Source: an uncultured Alistipes sp. (GTDB lineage Bacteria > Bacteroidota > Bacteroidia > Bacteroidales > Rikenellaceae). Taken from it: DNA of 19,576 nucleotides. The translations under genes and the position numbers were made by a program. Below are positions 9,287 to 16,425 of the stretch, piece after piece. Under the pieces are notes generated by a model. It saw only the letters and a program-made list of their open reading frames with translations. It was not told where the DNA came from and made no database searches. How positions within the stretch are numbered: the stretch's first letter is position 1; every line of letters starts with the position of its first letter. The stretch lies in assembly GCA_900769525.1 (NCBI GenBank), contig CAAGGY010000059.1, forward strand, positions 1 through 19,576. Direction: 5' to 3'.

Positions 9287-9766
9287 ATGGATATTAGAGT
9301 AGGTATTGGTTACGATGTTCATGCACTGGCAGAGGGTCTTCGTCTGGTGTTGTGTGGCGTTGAAGTTGAGCATACAAAAGGGTGTGTGGCTCACTCCGAT
9401 GGCGATGTTGCTATTCACGCTATTTGCGATGCGATGCTTGGAGCTTTGGCGCTTGGCGATATTGGTAAATTATTCCCAGACAACGACCAGCAATATAAGG
9501 GTATCGACTCACGAAAACTACTTAAGCAGGTTGTAGATTTGATTCGTGATCGTGGCTATGATGTTAGCAACGTAGACTGTACCATAGCAATGCAGCGCCC
9601 AAAGCTTCGTCCACATATCGACCTTATGCGTGAACGCCTTGCAGAGGTTATTGGTATCGCTGTTGACCGTGTATCGGTTAAGGCTACAACAACCGAGCGT
9701 CTTGGCTTCGAGGGGCGTGAGGAGGGTGTATCAGCAACAGCTGTAACACTTCTAATAAAGAGCTAA
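9287..9766 (+). CDS. ispF: 2-C-methyl-D-erythritol 2,4-cyclodiphosphate synthase
   Basis: IspF converts 4-diphosphocytidyl-2-C-methyl-D-erythritol 2-phosphate to the 2,4-cyclodiphosphate plus CMP, in the MEP isoprenoid pathway; it is a cytosolic homotrimer. The 159 residues are the usual family length. Zinc ligands are visible as D10-x-H12 in GIGYDVHAL and H44 in the AHSDGDVAIHA segment, which also carries the family's H-S-D-G-D signature. LGDIGKLFPD and the C-terminal ATTTERLGFEGREEG signature are intact. It starts 3 bases after the peptidase stop and is the last gene before a hairpin terminator, so it is most likely transcribed with the upstream genes. No other MEP-pathway gene is in the window, so its place next to a peptide-export-like trio is probably a matter of operon packing. 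Confidence 0.97.
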   Translation: MDIRVGIGYDVHALAEGLRLVLCGVEVEHTKGCVAHSDGDVAIHAICDAMLGALALGDIGKLFPDNDQQYKGIDSRKLLKQVVDLIRDRGYDVSNVDCTIAMQRPKLRPHIDLMRERLAEVIGIAVDRVSVKATTTERLGFEGREEGVSATAVTLLIKS

Positions 9767-9790
9767 GCTATCTGCTAATTAAACCATCGA

Positions 9791-9829
9791 ATCAAAGCCT
9801 GCATGAAAGTGCGGGCTTTGATGATTTTT
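9791..9829 (+). terminator. Rho-independent terminator after ispF
   Basis: Two 12-base arms (9791-9802 and 9811-9822) pair with a single G-U wobble around an 8-base loop. They are followed by GATTTTTG, giving a short T run. It lies 25 bases after the ispF stop and closes the + strand operon that begins before the window. Confidence 0.85.
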
Positions 9830-9905
9830 GCCTATGACTCCATTTTAGTTTAAGTTTTTATTCGTGGATATGCATAAAAATAGCCATAATAAAACAAAAA
9901 TATAT

Positions 9906-9935
9906 TTTGTAATTTCGAAAAAAGCACTATATTTG
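9906..9935 (+). promoter_or_regulatory. Bacteroidota-type promoter of rho
   Basis: TATATTTG at 9928-9935 matches the -7 element TAnnTTTG. TTTG at 9906-9909 matches the -33 element, with an 18-base gap. Transcription should begin near 9941, leaving a leader of about 70 nt before the rho ATG. The leader contains a weak imperfect inverted repeat (9966-9971 with 9985-9991); I see no riboswitch in it. The surrounding 9830-9930 stretch is AT-rich, as expected upstream of a promoter. Confidence 0.7.
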
Positions 9936-10009
9936 CATCATCTAAGCAGAATAATCTTTACTCGCTTGCTGAAAATAATTTAGGCAGGCAAATCCTAATC
10001 TAACTATAT

Positions 10010-11674
10010 ATGCAAGATTTGTCAACATTGGAGGGCAAAAATATTCACGAGTTGCGTGAAATTGCAAGAGTCTTTGGCATTGTGCCATCAACACTTAAAA
10101 AGGGTGAACTCATTAGCCGTATTGTTGCCGCTGCAACATCGGAGGCTGCGACTATGGAGCCTGAGGCACCTGTAGCACGCCGTGGTCGTCGTCCACGAGT
10201 GAGTGGTGTTAAGGTTGGTGGCGAGACTACTACTGCGCCTCCTTCAGATATAACCCCAGAGCCAGAACCCATTGAGTCGGAGCCTACACCAGAGGCTGTA
10301 GCCGAAGATGTTGAGCCAGTTGCCGAGCAGCAACCAGCGCCCAAGCGTCGTGGCCGTCGTCCTAAGGTCGTCGTTGTTGAAGAACCTGTTGTTGTCGAGG
10401 AGCCTATCGAGGAAGAGGAAGTTAGCATTGACGATGTGATAGAGAACGACGATGTCGAGCAGGATGATGAGCTTGTCGACTACAACGAGGATATTGATGA
10501 TTACATTGGCGATGATATGCTTGTCGAGCTCGATAGCGAGGTTACTAAGGATGACTTTACCGCCGAGATTGAGGGTGAGGGCGTTCTTGAGGTTATGCCT
10601 GACGGTTTTGGATTCTTACGTTCGGCCGATTACAACTATCTCAACTCGCCTGACGATATCTATGTCTCACCATCGCAGATTAAGCTCTTTGGTCTAAAGC
10701 CTGGCGATACAGTCCTCGGCTCGATCCGTCCACCAAAGGTCGGCGAGAAGTACTTCCCGCTTGTTCATGTTGAGCAGATTAACGGTCTTAAGCCTGAGTA
10801 TGTGCGCGATAGACAGCAGTTCGAGTACCTCACACCATTGTTCCCATCAGAGAAGTTTAATCTTACGGGCAATGGTCATAACTCTATTTCAAACCGCATT
10901 ATCGACCTCTTTGCTCCTATCGGTAAGGGTCAGCGTGCAATGATTGTTGCACAGCCAAAGACGGGTAAAACCATGCTTTTGCAGTCGATTGCAAATGCTA
11001 TTGCAGACAACCACCCTGAGGTATATATGATTGTGTTGCTTATCGACGAGCGCCCAGAGGAGGTTACCGAGATGGCACGTCATGTCAAGGCAGAGGTTGT
11101 TGCCTCGACATTTGATGAGCAGGCAGCTCGCCACGTTAAGGTTGCAGAGATGGTGCTCGAGAAGGCTAAGCGTATGGTTGAGAGTGGACACGATGTGGTT
11201 ATCTTCCTCGACTCTATCACACGTCTTGCTCGTGCCTACAACTCTGTGCAGCCTGCATCGGGTAAGGTGCTCTCAGGTGGTGTTGATGCCAACGCACTAC
11301 ATAAACCTAAACGCTTCTTTGGTGCTGCACGTAATACTGAGGAGAAGGGCTCGCTCACAATCATTGCCACAGCACTCATCGACACTGGCTCGAAGATGGA
11401 CGAGGTCATCTTTGAAGAGTTTAAGGGTACAGGTAATATGGAGCTTCAGCTCGACCGTAAGCTTGCAAACAAGCGTATCTACCCTGCTGTCGATGTTGTT
11501 GCCTCAGGTACTCGCCGTGAGGACTTGTTACTCCCGCAGAGTGTTATGCAGCGCACCTGGATTCTGCGTAAGCACCTCTCAGATATGACAACCACCGAGG
11601 CTATGGAGTTCCTGCAGAAGCAGTTTAACTTAACTCGTGACAACAACGAGTTCCTCGCCACGATGAACCAGTAA
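10010..11674 (+). CDS. rho: Transcription termination factor Rho with long charged insertion
   Basis: Rho is the hexameric RNA-dependent ATPase that ends transcription of untranslated RNA. At 554 residues it is about 135 longer than the E. coli protein. Residues 1-45 form the helical N-terminal domain ([20 protein letters not shown]). Residues ~46-185 are a low-complexity, probably disordered insertion with two basic patches, RRGRRPR and RRGRRPK, followed by a very acidic Val/Glu/Asp tract. The cold-shock-like RNA-binding domain follows ([17 protein letters not shown]). The ATPase has Walker A A314-QPKTGKT-321, Walker B VVIFLDS (D401), and the conserved [20 protein letters not shown] and FKGTGNMEL segments. 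Inserted disordered regions are typical of Bacteroidota Rho; the one in Bacteroides thetaiotaomicron has been reported to drive phase separation. The gene has its own promoter and a strong terminator, so it is probably monocistronic. Confidence 0.97.
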   Translation: MQDLSTLEGKNIHELREIARVFGIVPSTLKKGELISRIVAAATSEAATMEPEAPVARRGRRPRVSGVKVGGETTTAPPSDITPEPEPIESEPTPEAVAEDVEPVAEQQPAPKRRGRRPKVVVVEEPVVVEEPIEEEEVSIDDVIENDDVEQDDELVDYNEDIDDYIGDDMLVELDSEVTKDDFTAEIEGEGVLEVMPDGFGFLRSADYNYLNSPDDIYVSPSQIKLFGLKPGDTVLGSIRPPKVGEKYFPLVHVEQINGLKPEYVRDRQQFEYLTPLFPSEKFNLTGNGHNSISNRIIDLFAPIGKGQRAMIVAQPKTGKTMLLQSIANAIADNHPEVYMIVLLIDERPEEVTEMARHVKAEVVASTFDEQAARHVKVAEMVLEKAKRMVESGHDVVIFLDSITRLARAYNSVQPASGKVLSGGVDANALHKPKRFFGAARNTEEKGSLTIIATALIDTGSKMDEVIFEEFKGTGNMELQLDRKLANKRIYPAVDVVASGTRREDLLLPQSVMQRTWILRKHLSDMTTTEAMEFLQKQFNLTRDNNEFLATMNQ

Positions 11675-11746
11675 TTAGGAGTGATATGGATGGTAAGCAT
11701 CTACCACCCTATAAGATAATATCACCTAAGGTTGTCTGATATGTAC

Positions 11747-11790
11747 AAAATCTCCCCAAAAGTTTTACTGAACTTTTGGGGAGATTTTTA
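11747..11790. terminator. Perfect 18-bp bidirectional terminator between rho and the barrel gene
   Basis: Arms at 11747-11764 and 11771-11788 are perfect reverse complements around a 6-base loop. The left arm begins with AAAA and the right arm ends in a T run, so it can stop transcripts from both sides. It serves rho (+) and the barrel gene (-), whose stop codon lies 8 bases beyond the hairpin. Confidence 0.93.
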
Positions 11791-11797
11791 TTTAATA

Positions 11798-12436
11798 TTA
11801 CCAAATAAAGCCTAACTTGATATAACCAAAATTGGCTGTGCCACCCTTCACAAGACCATTGTATCCAATGCCCAATGTGAAACTACCAAATTCTAAACCC
11901 ATACCTGCTTGACAGAAGAAACCGTTGAGCCCCTCCATCATACCATTGACGCCGATAAAGCCACCAAATGTGCCCTCAATATAAGGTACAACATTGTATT
12001 TACTTCGCTCTAACATTAATATTTTCATATGCGCACCAATTGGGAAATAGCTATTTGTAAGTACTTTCTCATCATAGTAGTCTTGGAGTTCTTTTGGGAC
12101 AGGTACAAAATGACCATGTATTCCAAGGTATCCACCTAAATATAAGAAATCTAAAAACGTGGCACCAATGCTAGCCTCGCAGATTGGACCTGCTCCATCT
12201 GCATCAAATATGACACCCGTGTTGAAAGTTCCGCTAAAGTCTACTTTAGATTTATTTGAGGCTGTGTTTGTTTTTGGCTCTTTGATGTATGCCTTGTTTG
12301 TAGTTGCGGCTGTGCTTGTCTGTGACTCTTTAGTATATGCCTTTTGTTTAGTTGTATTTGTATTAACAAACTGAGCTACTGCATCTGTAGAGAATGCCAA
12401 AAGGCAAAAAACAGCGAGAATAAGAAGCTTCTTCAT
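11798..12436 (-). CDS. Small outer-membrane beta-barrel-like protein with repeat linker
   Basis: A 212-residue protein with a clear signal peptide (basic MKK, hydrophobic core, cleavage likely after AVA near residue 21). After it comes a Thr/Lys/Asn-rich linker (residues ~22-64) containing two imperfect copies of a 16-residue unit (KAYTKESQTSTAATTN, then KAYIKEPKTNTASNKS). The rest has Gly/aromatic alternation typical of short outer-membrane barrels (FLYLGGYLGIHGHF, VVPYIEGTFGGFIGV, LEFGSFTLGIGYNG) and ends in an aromatic residue (GFIW), as barrel proteins often do. Function is unknown and no named family is recognised. It lies 27 bases downstream of the propeller gene and is probably cotranscribed with it. 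Both genes are visibly more AT-rich than their neighbours. A secreted, non-barrel beta-rich protein remains possible. Confidence 0.65.
   Translation of the reverse strand: MKKLLILAVFCLLAFSTDAVAQFVNTNTTKQKAYTKESQTSTAATTNKAYIKEPKTNTASNKSKVDFSGTFNTGVIFDADGAGPICEASIGATFLDFLYLGGYLGIHGHFVPVPKELQDYYDEKVLTNSYFPIGAHMKILMLERSKYNVVPYIEGTFGGFIGVNGMMEGLNGFFCQAGMGLEFGSFTLGIGYNGLVKGGTANFGYIKLGFIW
12248..12343 (-). repeat. Two tandem 48-bp units inside the barrel-protein linker
   Basis: Codons 32-47 (12343-12296) and 48-63 (12295-12248) are similar in both DNA and protein, each starting AAGGCATA and encoding KAY-x-KE. The unit is in frame, so copy-number change would alter linker length without breaking the gene. 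Confidence 0.7.
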
Positions 12437-12463
12437 AAGAATTAAAGTGTTTAATTAGTAGTA

Positions 12464-13447
12464 TTAGTAATATTGGAATGTCAAACGCCATATATTAGGT
12501 GTTGCATTTGCATTACCACGCTGTGAAATGAAGTAAATATATTTACCATCACGGCTCCACACTGGGCTCATGTCATCAGCTGCATGGTAGGTAATCTGCA
12601 TTAATTGTGAACCGTCAATACGACAAGCGTAGATATCCGTATTGTGATAATTGAAGTCTGCCGTTTCAATAATAGACTCACCTACGAACAATATCCATTG
12701 ACCATCAGGAGATACTATTGGAGAAGCAAAGCTACGTTCGGGATCAGAAATAATACACTCCTCGATGCTTGTAGAATAGTTAATTCGCCAAATTTCGCCA
12801 CAATTATTTACACCTTTTCGAGTACATAGAAATGATGTTCCACCAGTTGAATAGGGTGTAGCACCTGGGGTATAGCTCGATACGAAATTGCTGGCAAGAT
12901 TATAACTCCAAATACTTACACTATTACTCTCCATTCGACTAAAGAGTATCTCTTTCATATCGCGAGAGAACATAGGTGAAGCATCTATATTAGCAGATGT
13001 TATCTGTCGACAAACATATCCATTTAGTGCATCTGTTAAGAATATCTGATTTGTTGACCCTCTATTCTCCGAGAAGCATATCTGTTTGCCATTTGGTGAA
13101 TATGAAAAATCAATAACCATTTTACGATTGGTGCGCTGCACTGCACCACCTTGCTTACCTAACTCCTTAATGAAGATGTTTTGTGAACCATTACGATTAG
13201 ATATGTAAGCTATTGATTTGCCATCGTAAGAGATATCCAAAACTCTGTCATAGCTCCACGAAAACTCTCTTTTAGTACGCTTAACAGCAGGCATGCTGAC
13301 ATAGTCATTCGCTGACGATACCTGCATAATATCAAGACCACTCTCTTCAGGAACAGATACTACGGAGTAGTCTACAGTCTGTGCATTAGCACTTAAGACA
13401 AAGCCAAGAATGGCACAGACTAAAGCAGTGAAACGATTTTTTAGCAT
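12464..13447 (-). CDS. PD40/TolB-like beta-propeller secreted protein
   Basis: A 327-residue protein with a type I signal peptide (cleavage likely ANA|Q after residue 22). It carries several PD40 (WD40-like) blades of the TolB kind: SYDGKSIAYISNRNGSQNIF, SPNGKQICFSENRGSTNQIF, SPDGQWILF and SRDGKYIYFISQRG followed by NIWRL. The pattern of S-x-D-G-x-x-I-x-F repeated roughly every 40-45 residues predicts an incomplete or six-bladed periplasmic propeller. Such propellers usually bind proteins or peptidoglycan-linked partners. There are no Pal or tolQRA genes here, so it should not be named tolB. It is the first gene of a two-gene - strand unit with the barrel protein. No convincing promoter lies in the 42 bases just upstream, and expression seems to depend on the promoter beyond the structured RNA region. 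Partner and role are unknown. Confidence 0.75.
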   Translation of the reverse strand: MLKNRFTALVCAILGFVLSANAQTVDYSVVSVPEESGLDIMQVSSANDYVSMPAVKRTKREFSWSYDRVLDISYDGKSIAYISNRNGSQNIFIKELGKQGGAVQRTNRKMVIDFSYSPNGKQICFSENRGSTNQIFLTDALNGYVCRQITSANIDASPMFSRDMKEILFSRMESNSVSIWSYNLASNFVSSYTPGATPYSTGGTSFLCTRKGVNNCGEIWRINYSTSIEECIISDPERSFASPIVSPDGQWILFVGESIIETADFNYHNTDIYACRIDGSQLMQITYHAADDMSPVWSRDGKYIYFISQRGNANATPNIWRLTFQYY

Positions 13448-13489
13448 AATTAATTACATCGTACTAAGCACCCGGCTCCTATGTGTGTG

Positions 13490-13735
13490 AATAAAAATAA
13501 GAAAGTGTGGAGTCGATTAGTATATCTGAATGGAGGCTCTGGTAAGCCCATGCACAAATAAACAATACCCCATACTCGTATCGAGCATAGGGTATGAACA
13601 CCCCAGACTAAACAATACGGAGTGACGAGTGTGTTGCTATTCTTGTGCTTTTGAAATTTACCAGATTTCCATCCAAGAATAAAAACTAATACACTTTCAT
13701 CAATAATATGTCGTCAATGAACATAAACTCATTGA
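13490..13735 (-). ncRNA. Large structured RNA: 6S-like small RNA or structured leader (candidate)
   Basis: Read on the - strand, this stretch folds by inspection into one long irregular hairpin. Stems (+ coordinates) pair 13691-13698 with 13501-13508 (8 bp), 13685-13690 with 13516-13521 (6 bp), 13668-13676 with 13526-13534 (9 bp), 13658-13664 with 13539-13545 (7 bp) and 13643-13648 with 13552-13557 (6 bp). An apical 14-bp hairpin pairs 13582-13595 with 13565-13578. The apical hairpin contains two G-U pairs only if the - strand is transcribed; on the + strand they would be A-C mismatches. A U-rich tail (13500-13490) follows the closing stem. The element lies downstream of a - strand promoter at 13741-13772, so the transcript would start near 13735. 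A ~210-nt elongated hairpin with a 3' U tract is reminiscent of 6S RNA, but a cis-acting leader of the propeller operon fits equally well. I cannot match it to a named family. Confidence 0.5.
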
Positions 13736-13740
13736 TAATA

Positions 13741-13772
13741 CAAATATATAAATAATTTTCTAACAAAACAAC
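13741..13772 (-). promoter_or_regulatory. - strand promoter upstream of the structured RNA and propeller operon
   Basis: Reading the - strand, TATATTTG (13748-13741) fits the -7 consensus TAnnTTTG. GTTG (13772-13769) lies 20 bases upstream as a partial -33 element. The predicted start near 13735 leaves about 288 nt to the propeller ATG, an unusually long leader that holds the RNA element. It is divergent from the nuclease promoter. Confidence 0.55.
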
Positions 13773-13791
13773 ATCGTATAGTAGTGCAGGG

Positions 13792-13821
13792 TTGATATTA
13801 GTAACAATTTTCGTATATTTG
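13792..13821 (+). promoter_or_regulatory. Promoter of the S1/P1 nuclease gene
   Basis: TATATTTG at 13814-13821 matches TAnnTTTG, and TTG at 13792-13794 with a 19-base gap is a partial -33 element. The start would fall near 13827, about 24 bases before the ATG at 13851. This argues against the GTG at 13821 as start codon, because it lies within the -7 element. Confidence 0.6.
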
Positions 13822-13850
13822 TGCAAACGAAAAGACTACAACTTGTAACT

Positions 13851-14621
13851 ATGCGAAAGAGAGTATTAATGATTTTGATAGCCCTTATTCCAACAATGTC
13901 GTTAGCTTGGGGGCCTAAGGGGCACGATGTGGTGGCGTATGTCGCAGAGCAGAACCTCTCGAAGAGTGCTCGTAAGCGTATTACTGCGCTGCTCGAGGGC
14001 CACTCAATGGTTTATGTGGCAAATTGGTTGGATAATGCCAGCCATACGCCTGAGTACAGCTACACGAAAACGTGGCACTATGTCAACGTGGAGCCTTCGG
14101 AGCAGACCTATGCCAACTCGGTAAAGGAGCCAAAGGGCGATGTGGTTGTAGCCATAAACAGCATTGTGGAGCGTATAAAGAGTGGCGAGCTGACTAAAGA
14201 TGAGGAGCGTGTAGAGTTGATGATGCTCATTCATCTTGTAGGCGATATGCACTGCCCTATGCACGCTGGACATAAGAGTGATCGTGGTGGCAATGGCACT
14301 AAGGTGAAGTACTTTGGCCAGCAGAAGAATCTCCACTCGGTGTGGGATAGTGAGATTGTCGAGTCGGCGCACCGCTGGAGCTATGCAGAGTGGGCTGAGC
14401 AGATAGATATCCTAAACCCCAAGGCTAAAAAGACCATTACACAGGGTACGCCAAACGACTGGATAGAGGAGAGTGTCGCACTTGCAACTAAGGTCTACGA
14501 GATGAGCTCTGCGGGCTCAAACCTATCTTATGACTACGTGGCACACTTTGCCCCAATAGTCGAGCAACAACTGCTTAATGGTGGTCTTCGCCTCGCCGCA
14601 CTCCTTGAAGAGCTATACTAA
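13851..14621 (+). CDS. Secreted S1/P1-family zinc nuclease
   Basis: A 256-residue precursor of the S1/P1 nuclease family, trinuclear-zinc enzymes that cut single-stranded DNA and RNA to 5'-mononucleotides. The signal peptide ends after A19, so the mature protein begins with Trp20. In this family the N-terminal Trp itself binds zinc, and WGPKGHD supplies the first His. Further zinc ligands are visible in WLDNASH, TWHYVN, HLVGDMHCPMHAGH followed by DRGGN, and LHSVWDSEI. The start is ATG 13851: it gives a standard signal peptide, whereas the GTG 30 bases upstream lies inside the predicted promoter. Likely periplasmic or extracellular, giving nucleotide salvage or extracellular nucleic-acid degradation. 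It is a single-gene unit ending at a bidirectional terminator. Confidence 0.92.
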   Translation: MRKRVLMILIALIPTMSLAWGPKGHDVVAYVAEQNLSKSARKRITALLEGHSMVYVANWLDNASHTPEYSYTKTWHYVNVEPSEQTYANSVKEPKGDVVVAINSIVERIKSGELTKDEERVELMMLIHLVGDMHCPMHAGHKSDRGGNGTKVKYFGQQKNLHSVWDSEIVESAHRWSYAEWAEQIDILNPKAKKTITQGTPNDWIEESVALATKVYEMSSAGSNLSYDYVAHFAPIVEQQLLNGGLRLAALLEELY

Positions 14622-14636
14622 TAGAGATTTGTTAAG

Positions 14637-14675
14637 AAAATAGGTTGCTAAACACTCAGTTTAGCAACCTATTTT
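14637..14675. terminator. Perfect 17-bp bidirectional terminator
   Basis: Arms 14637-14653 and 14659-14675 are exact reverse complements around a 5-base loop, with an A run on the left and a T run on the right. It separates the convergent nuclease (+) and GH109-type (-) genes and can end both transcripts. Confidence 0.93.
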
Positions 14676-14692
14676 GTTTAGTTGGCTATGCT

Positions 14693-16363
14693 TTACCTGT
14701 TTGATGTTGTGGCGCTTACCTGCTTGTGCATAGCCTCTCTTGCCGATGTCTTTGCTGCATCGAGTCGCTTTTGAGCCTTGGCAATAGCCTTTGCATCGTT
14801 GCTATTGCGTGCAGTTTTGAGCGCATCGTAGAGCGCCCATAGTTTATACTGCTCGGTTACACTCCTCTGCGCTGCGGTGTAGGCTGCCGCAATAGCCTCG
14901 CTTATCTGCTCATTCTCGGCGTAGGCGTGGCTATAGCCTGCGTTATCATTCCAGTGACCACGTGTGAAGTCAGGGAAAGCTACGGCAGCACAGTTGTTAT
15001 CCATCGAGAGCGCTCCAAGCTCTGCAAGGCAGCACCACTCGGCCATATCGTAGACATCCATATCGAGCGGAAGTCCATTCTGCAAGCAGTAGACAAGACG
15101 TGCATCCATAATATAGTCCATACCGCCGTGTCCCATATCCCTACCCTTCTCGCCAAACTTCGCAAGTATTGGATGGTAGTAGCTTTGAAGCACAGCATCT
15201 CGCTGATCGTGCGTCATAAAGCTGTGACCATTCAAGTCGTCCATCTGTGGAGCTTTGCTGCCCTTGAGAGCTTCAGACGTGAGTGCAAGCTCAGGTGTCG
15301 GATACTTCGTAGCATAACCCTTAGTGCCTGTGAGTTTGAATAGACGGTTATATGGCTGTGGAGTCATCACATTGTGCTGAATCTCGACAACCTTGCCACG
15401 TGCAGTTCGCATAAGTGTCGTTGTGTGGTCGCCATTGCGGAACTCGGCGCACGCCTCGCCTGTCTTACCCTCGACAAGCTCCTTGCCGATAAAACTCTCA
15501 GTGTCCATTGCTACAAGTGTTGTGAAGCGGTCGCCACGGTGGATATTCATACACTGTGCCACAGGGCCAAGGCCATGTGTAGCATAGAGGTCACCACGAT
15601 TCTCCATATTGTACTTTAGTCGCCAATGTAGGTCGTGCGTGTCGTTATCCTCGGGATCTTTCCAATATGAGTCCCAGTATGCATCGAGGGTGTGGATGTA
15701 TGCGCCCTCAGCACGCACAATCTCGCCAAGAAGACCATTTTGAGCAATATTGAGTGCTGTCATCTCGAAGTAGTCGTAGCAGCAGTTCTCAAGGATGAAG
15801 CAGTGCAGACGGCGCTGCTCAGCAAGGTCGATGAGAGTCCAACACTGCTCAAGATTCATGGCTGAGGGCACTTCAATGGCTGCGTGCTTGCCACACTCCA
15901 TAGCGTATTGTGCAATGGGGAAGTGGTGATTCCAATCTGTTGCAATGTATATTAAGTCGATATCGTTGCGCTCGCATATTGCCTTGTAGCCCTGTTCGCC
16001 ATAGTAGATATCGGCAGACATAAGTCCTTGCTCACGCAGATATTTTTGGCACTCCTCGGCACGCTCGTACTCATAATCGCACAGAGCAACAATCTCAACA
16101 CCTGGAATAGCGCTAAAACGCCACACTGCCCACGGGCCACGCATACCGAGGCCCACAAAGGCAACACGCAGATTCTTGATTGGTGCAACAGCAAGATTAA
16201 GGGCGTGCTGCTGTCCTGCTGCACGCTCAGGGGTATCGACAACTATAGTGCCACCATCCCAGTGCCACTTTGTCGACGCCGATAGCGACTGAGCTTGCGT
16301 TATCGTAGTGCTAAGAGCCGCTGCTACCACAGCGATGATTGCTAAAATTTTTCTAAGTTTCAT
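14693..16363 (-). CDS. GH109-type NAD-dependent alpha-N-acetylgalactosaminidase (Gfo/Idh/MocA fold)
   Basis: A 556-residue secreted protein. GH109 enzymes remove terminal alpha-GalNAc (for example blood group A antigen or Tn antigen) using a tightly held NAD in a redox-assisted mechanism. The signal peptide probably ends TQA|QS near residue 24. The Rossmann motif is G71-LGMRG-76 in VAFVGLGMRGPWAV. Family landmarks follow: E164 in AAIEVPSAM, LENCCYDYFEM, and DLYATHGLGP with Y260 and H263, which match the catalytic Tyr/His pair three residues apart. The GHGGMDYIMDARLV block and SMDNNCAAVAFPDFTRGHW are strongly GH109-like. About 70 C-terminal residues form an Ala/Lys-rich helical extension that is longer than I expect for the family. 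It lies 62 bases after the GH20 stop with no promoter between, so the two are probably one operon. A related Gfo/Idh-fold glycosidase with another specificity is possible. Confidence 0.85.
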   Translation of the reverse strand: MKLRKILAIIAVVAAALSTTITQAQSLSASTKWHWDGGTIVVDTPERAAGQQHALNLAVAPIKNLRVAFVGLGMRGPWAVWRFSAIPGVEIVALCDYEYERAEECQKYLREQGLMSADIYYGEQGYKAICERNDIDLIYIATDWNHHFPIAQYAMECGKHAAIEVPSAMNLEQCWTLIDLAEQRRLHCFILENCCYDYFEMTALNIAQNGLLGEIVRAEGAYIHTLDAYWDSYWKDPEDNDTHDLHWRLKYNMENRGDLYATHGLGPVAQCMNIHRGDRFTTLVAMDTESFIGKELVEGKTGEACAEFRNGDHTTTLMRTARGKVVEIQHNVMTPQPYNRLFKLTGTKGYATKYPTPELALTSEALKGSKAPQMDDLNGHSFMTHDQRDAVLQSYYHPILAKFGEKGRDMGHGGMDYIMDARLVYCLQNGLPLDMDVYDMAEWCCLAELGALSMDNNCAAVAFPDFTRGHWNDNAGYSHAYAENEQISEAIAAAYTAAQRSVTEQYKLWALYDALKTARNSNDAKAIAKAQKRLDAAKTSAREAMHKQVSATTSNR

Positions 16364-16425
16364 ATTTGTAAATTTTAATTTGTTTGCACTCTCTTATCTC
16401 TTCTTTAGCTTCAATCTCATACTCA

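Noticed and set aside
10045..10428. 127-codon - strand frame opposite the Rho insertion
   Set aside because: Ser/Gly/Thr-rich low complexity is the reverse image of the repetitive GAG/GTT/CGT codons of rho; no start context or domain.
12464..13447. Calling the propeller protein TolB
   Set aside because: PD40 repeats alone are shared by many secreted proteins; no TolB N-terminal domain or pal/tolQRA neighbours are seen.
13560..13618. Direct repeat AAACAATAC at 13560-13568 and 13610-13618, considered as a CRISPR or iteron start
   Set aside because: Only two 9-base copies inside a region better explained by the folded RNA; no further units and no cas or rep genes.
13501..13698. Inverted-repeat ends (GAAAGTGT) considered as a MITE-type mobile element
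   Set aside because: No target-site duplication is visible outside the ends, and the ordered internal stems, strand-specific G-U pairs and U tail fit an RNA better.
14927..15343. 138-codon + strand frame opposite the GH109-type gene
   Set aside because: Lies inside a strongly conserved enzyme gene, without recognisable domain or promoter.
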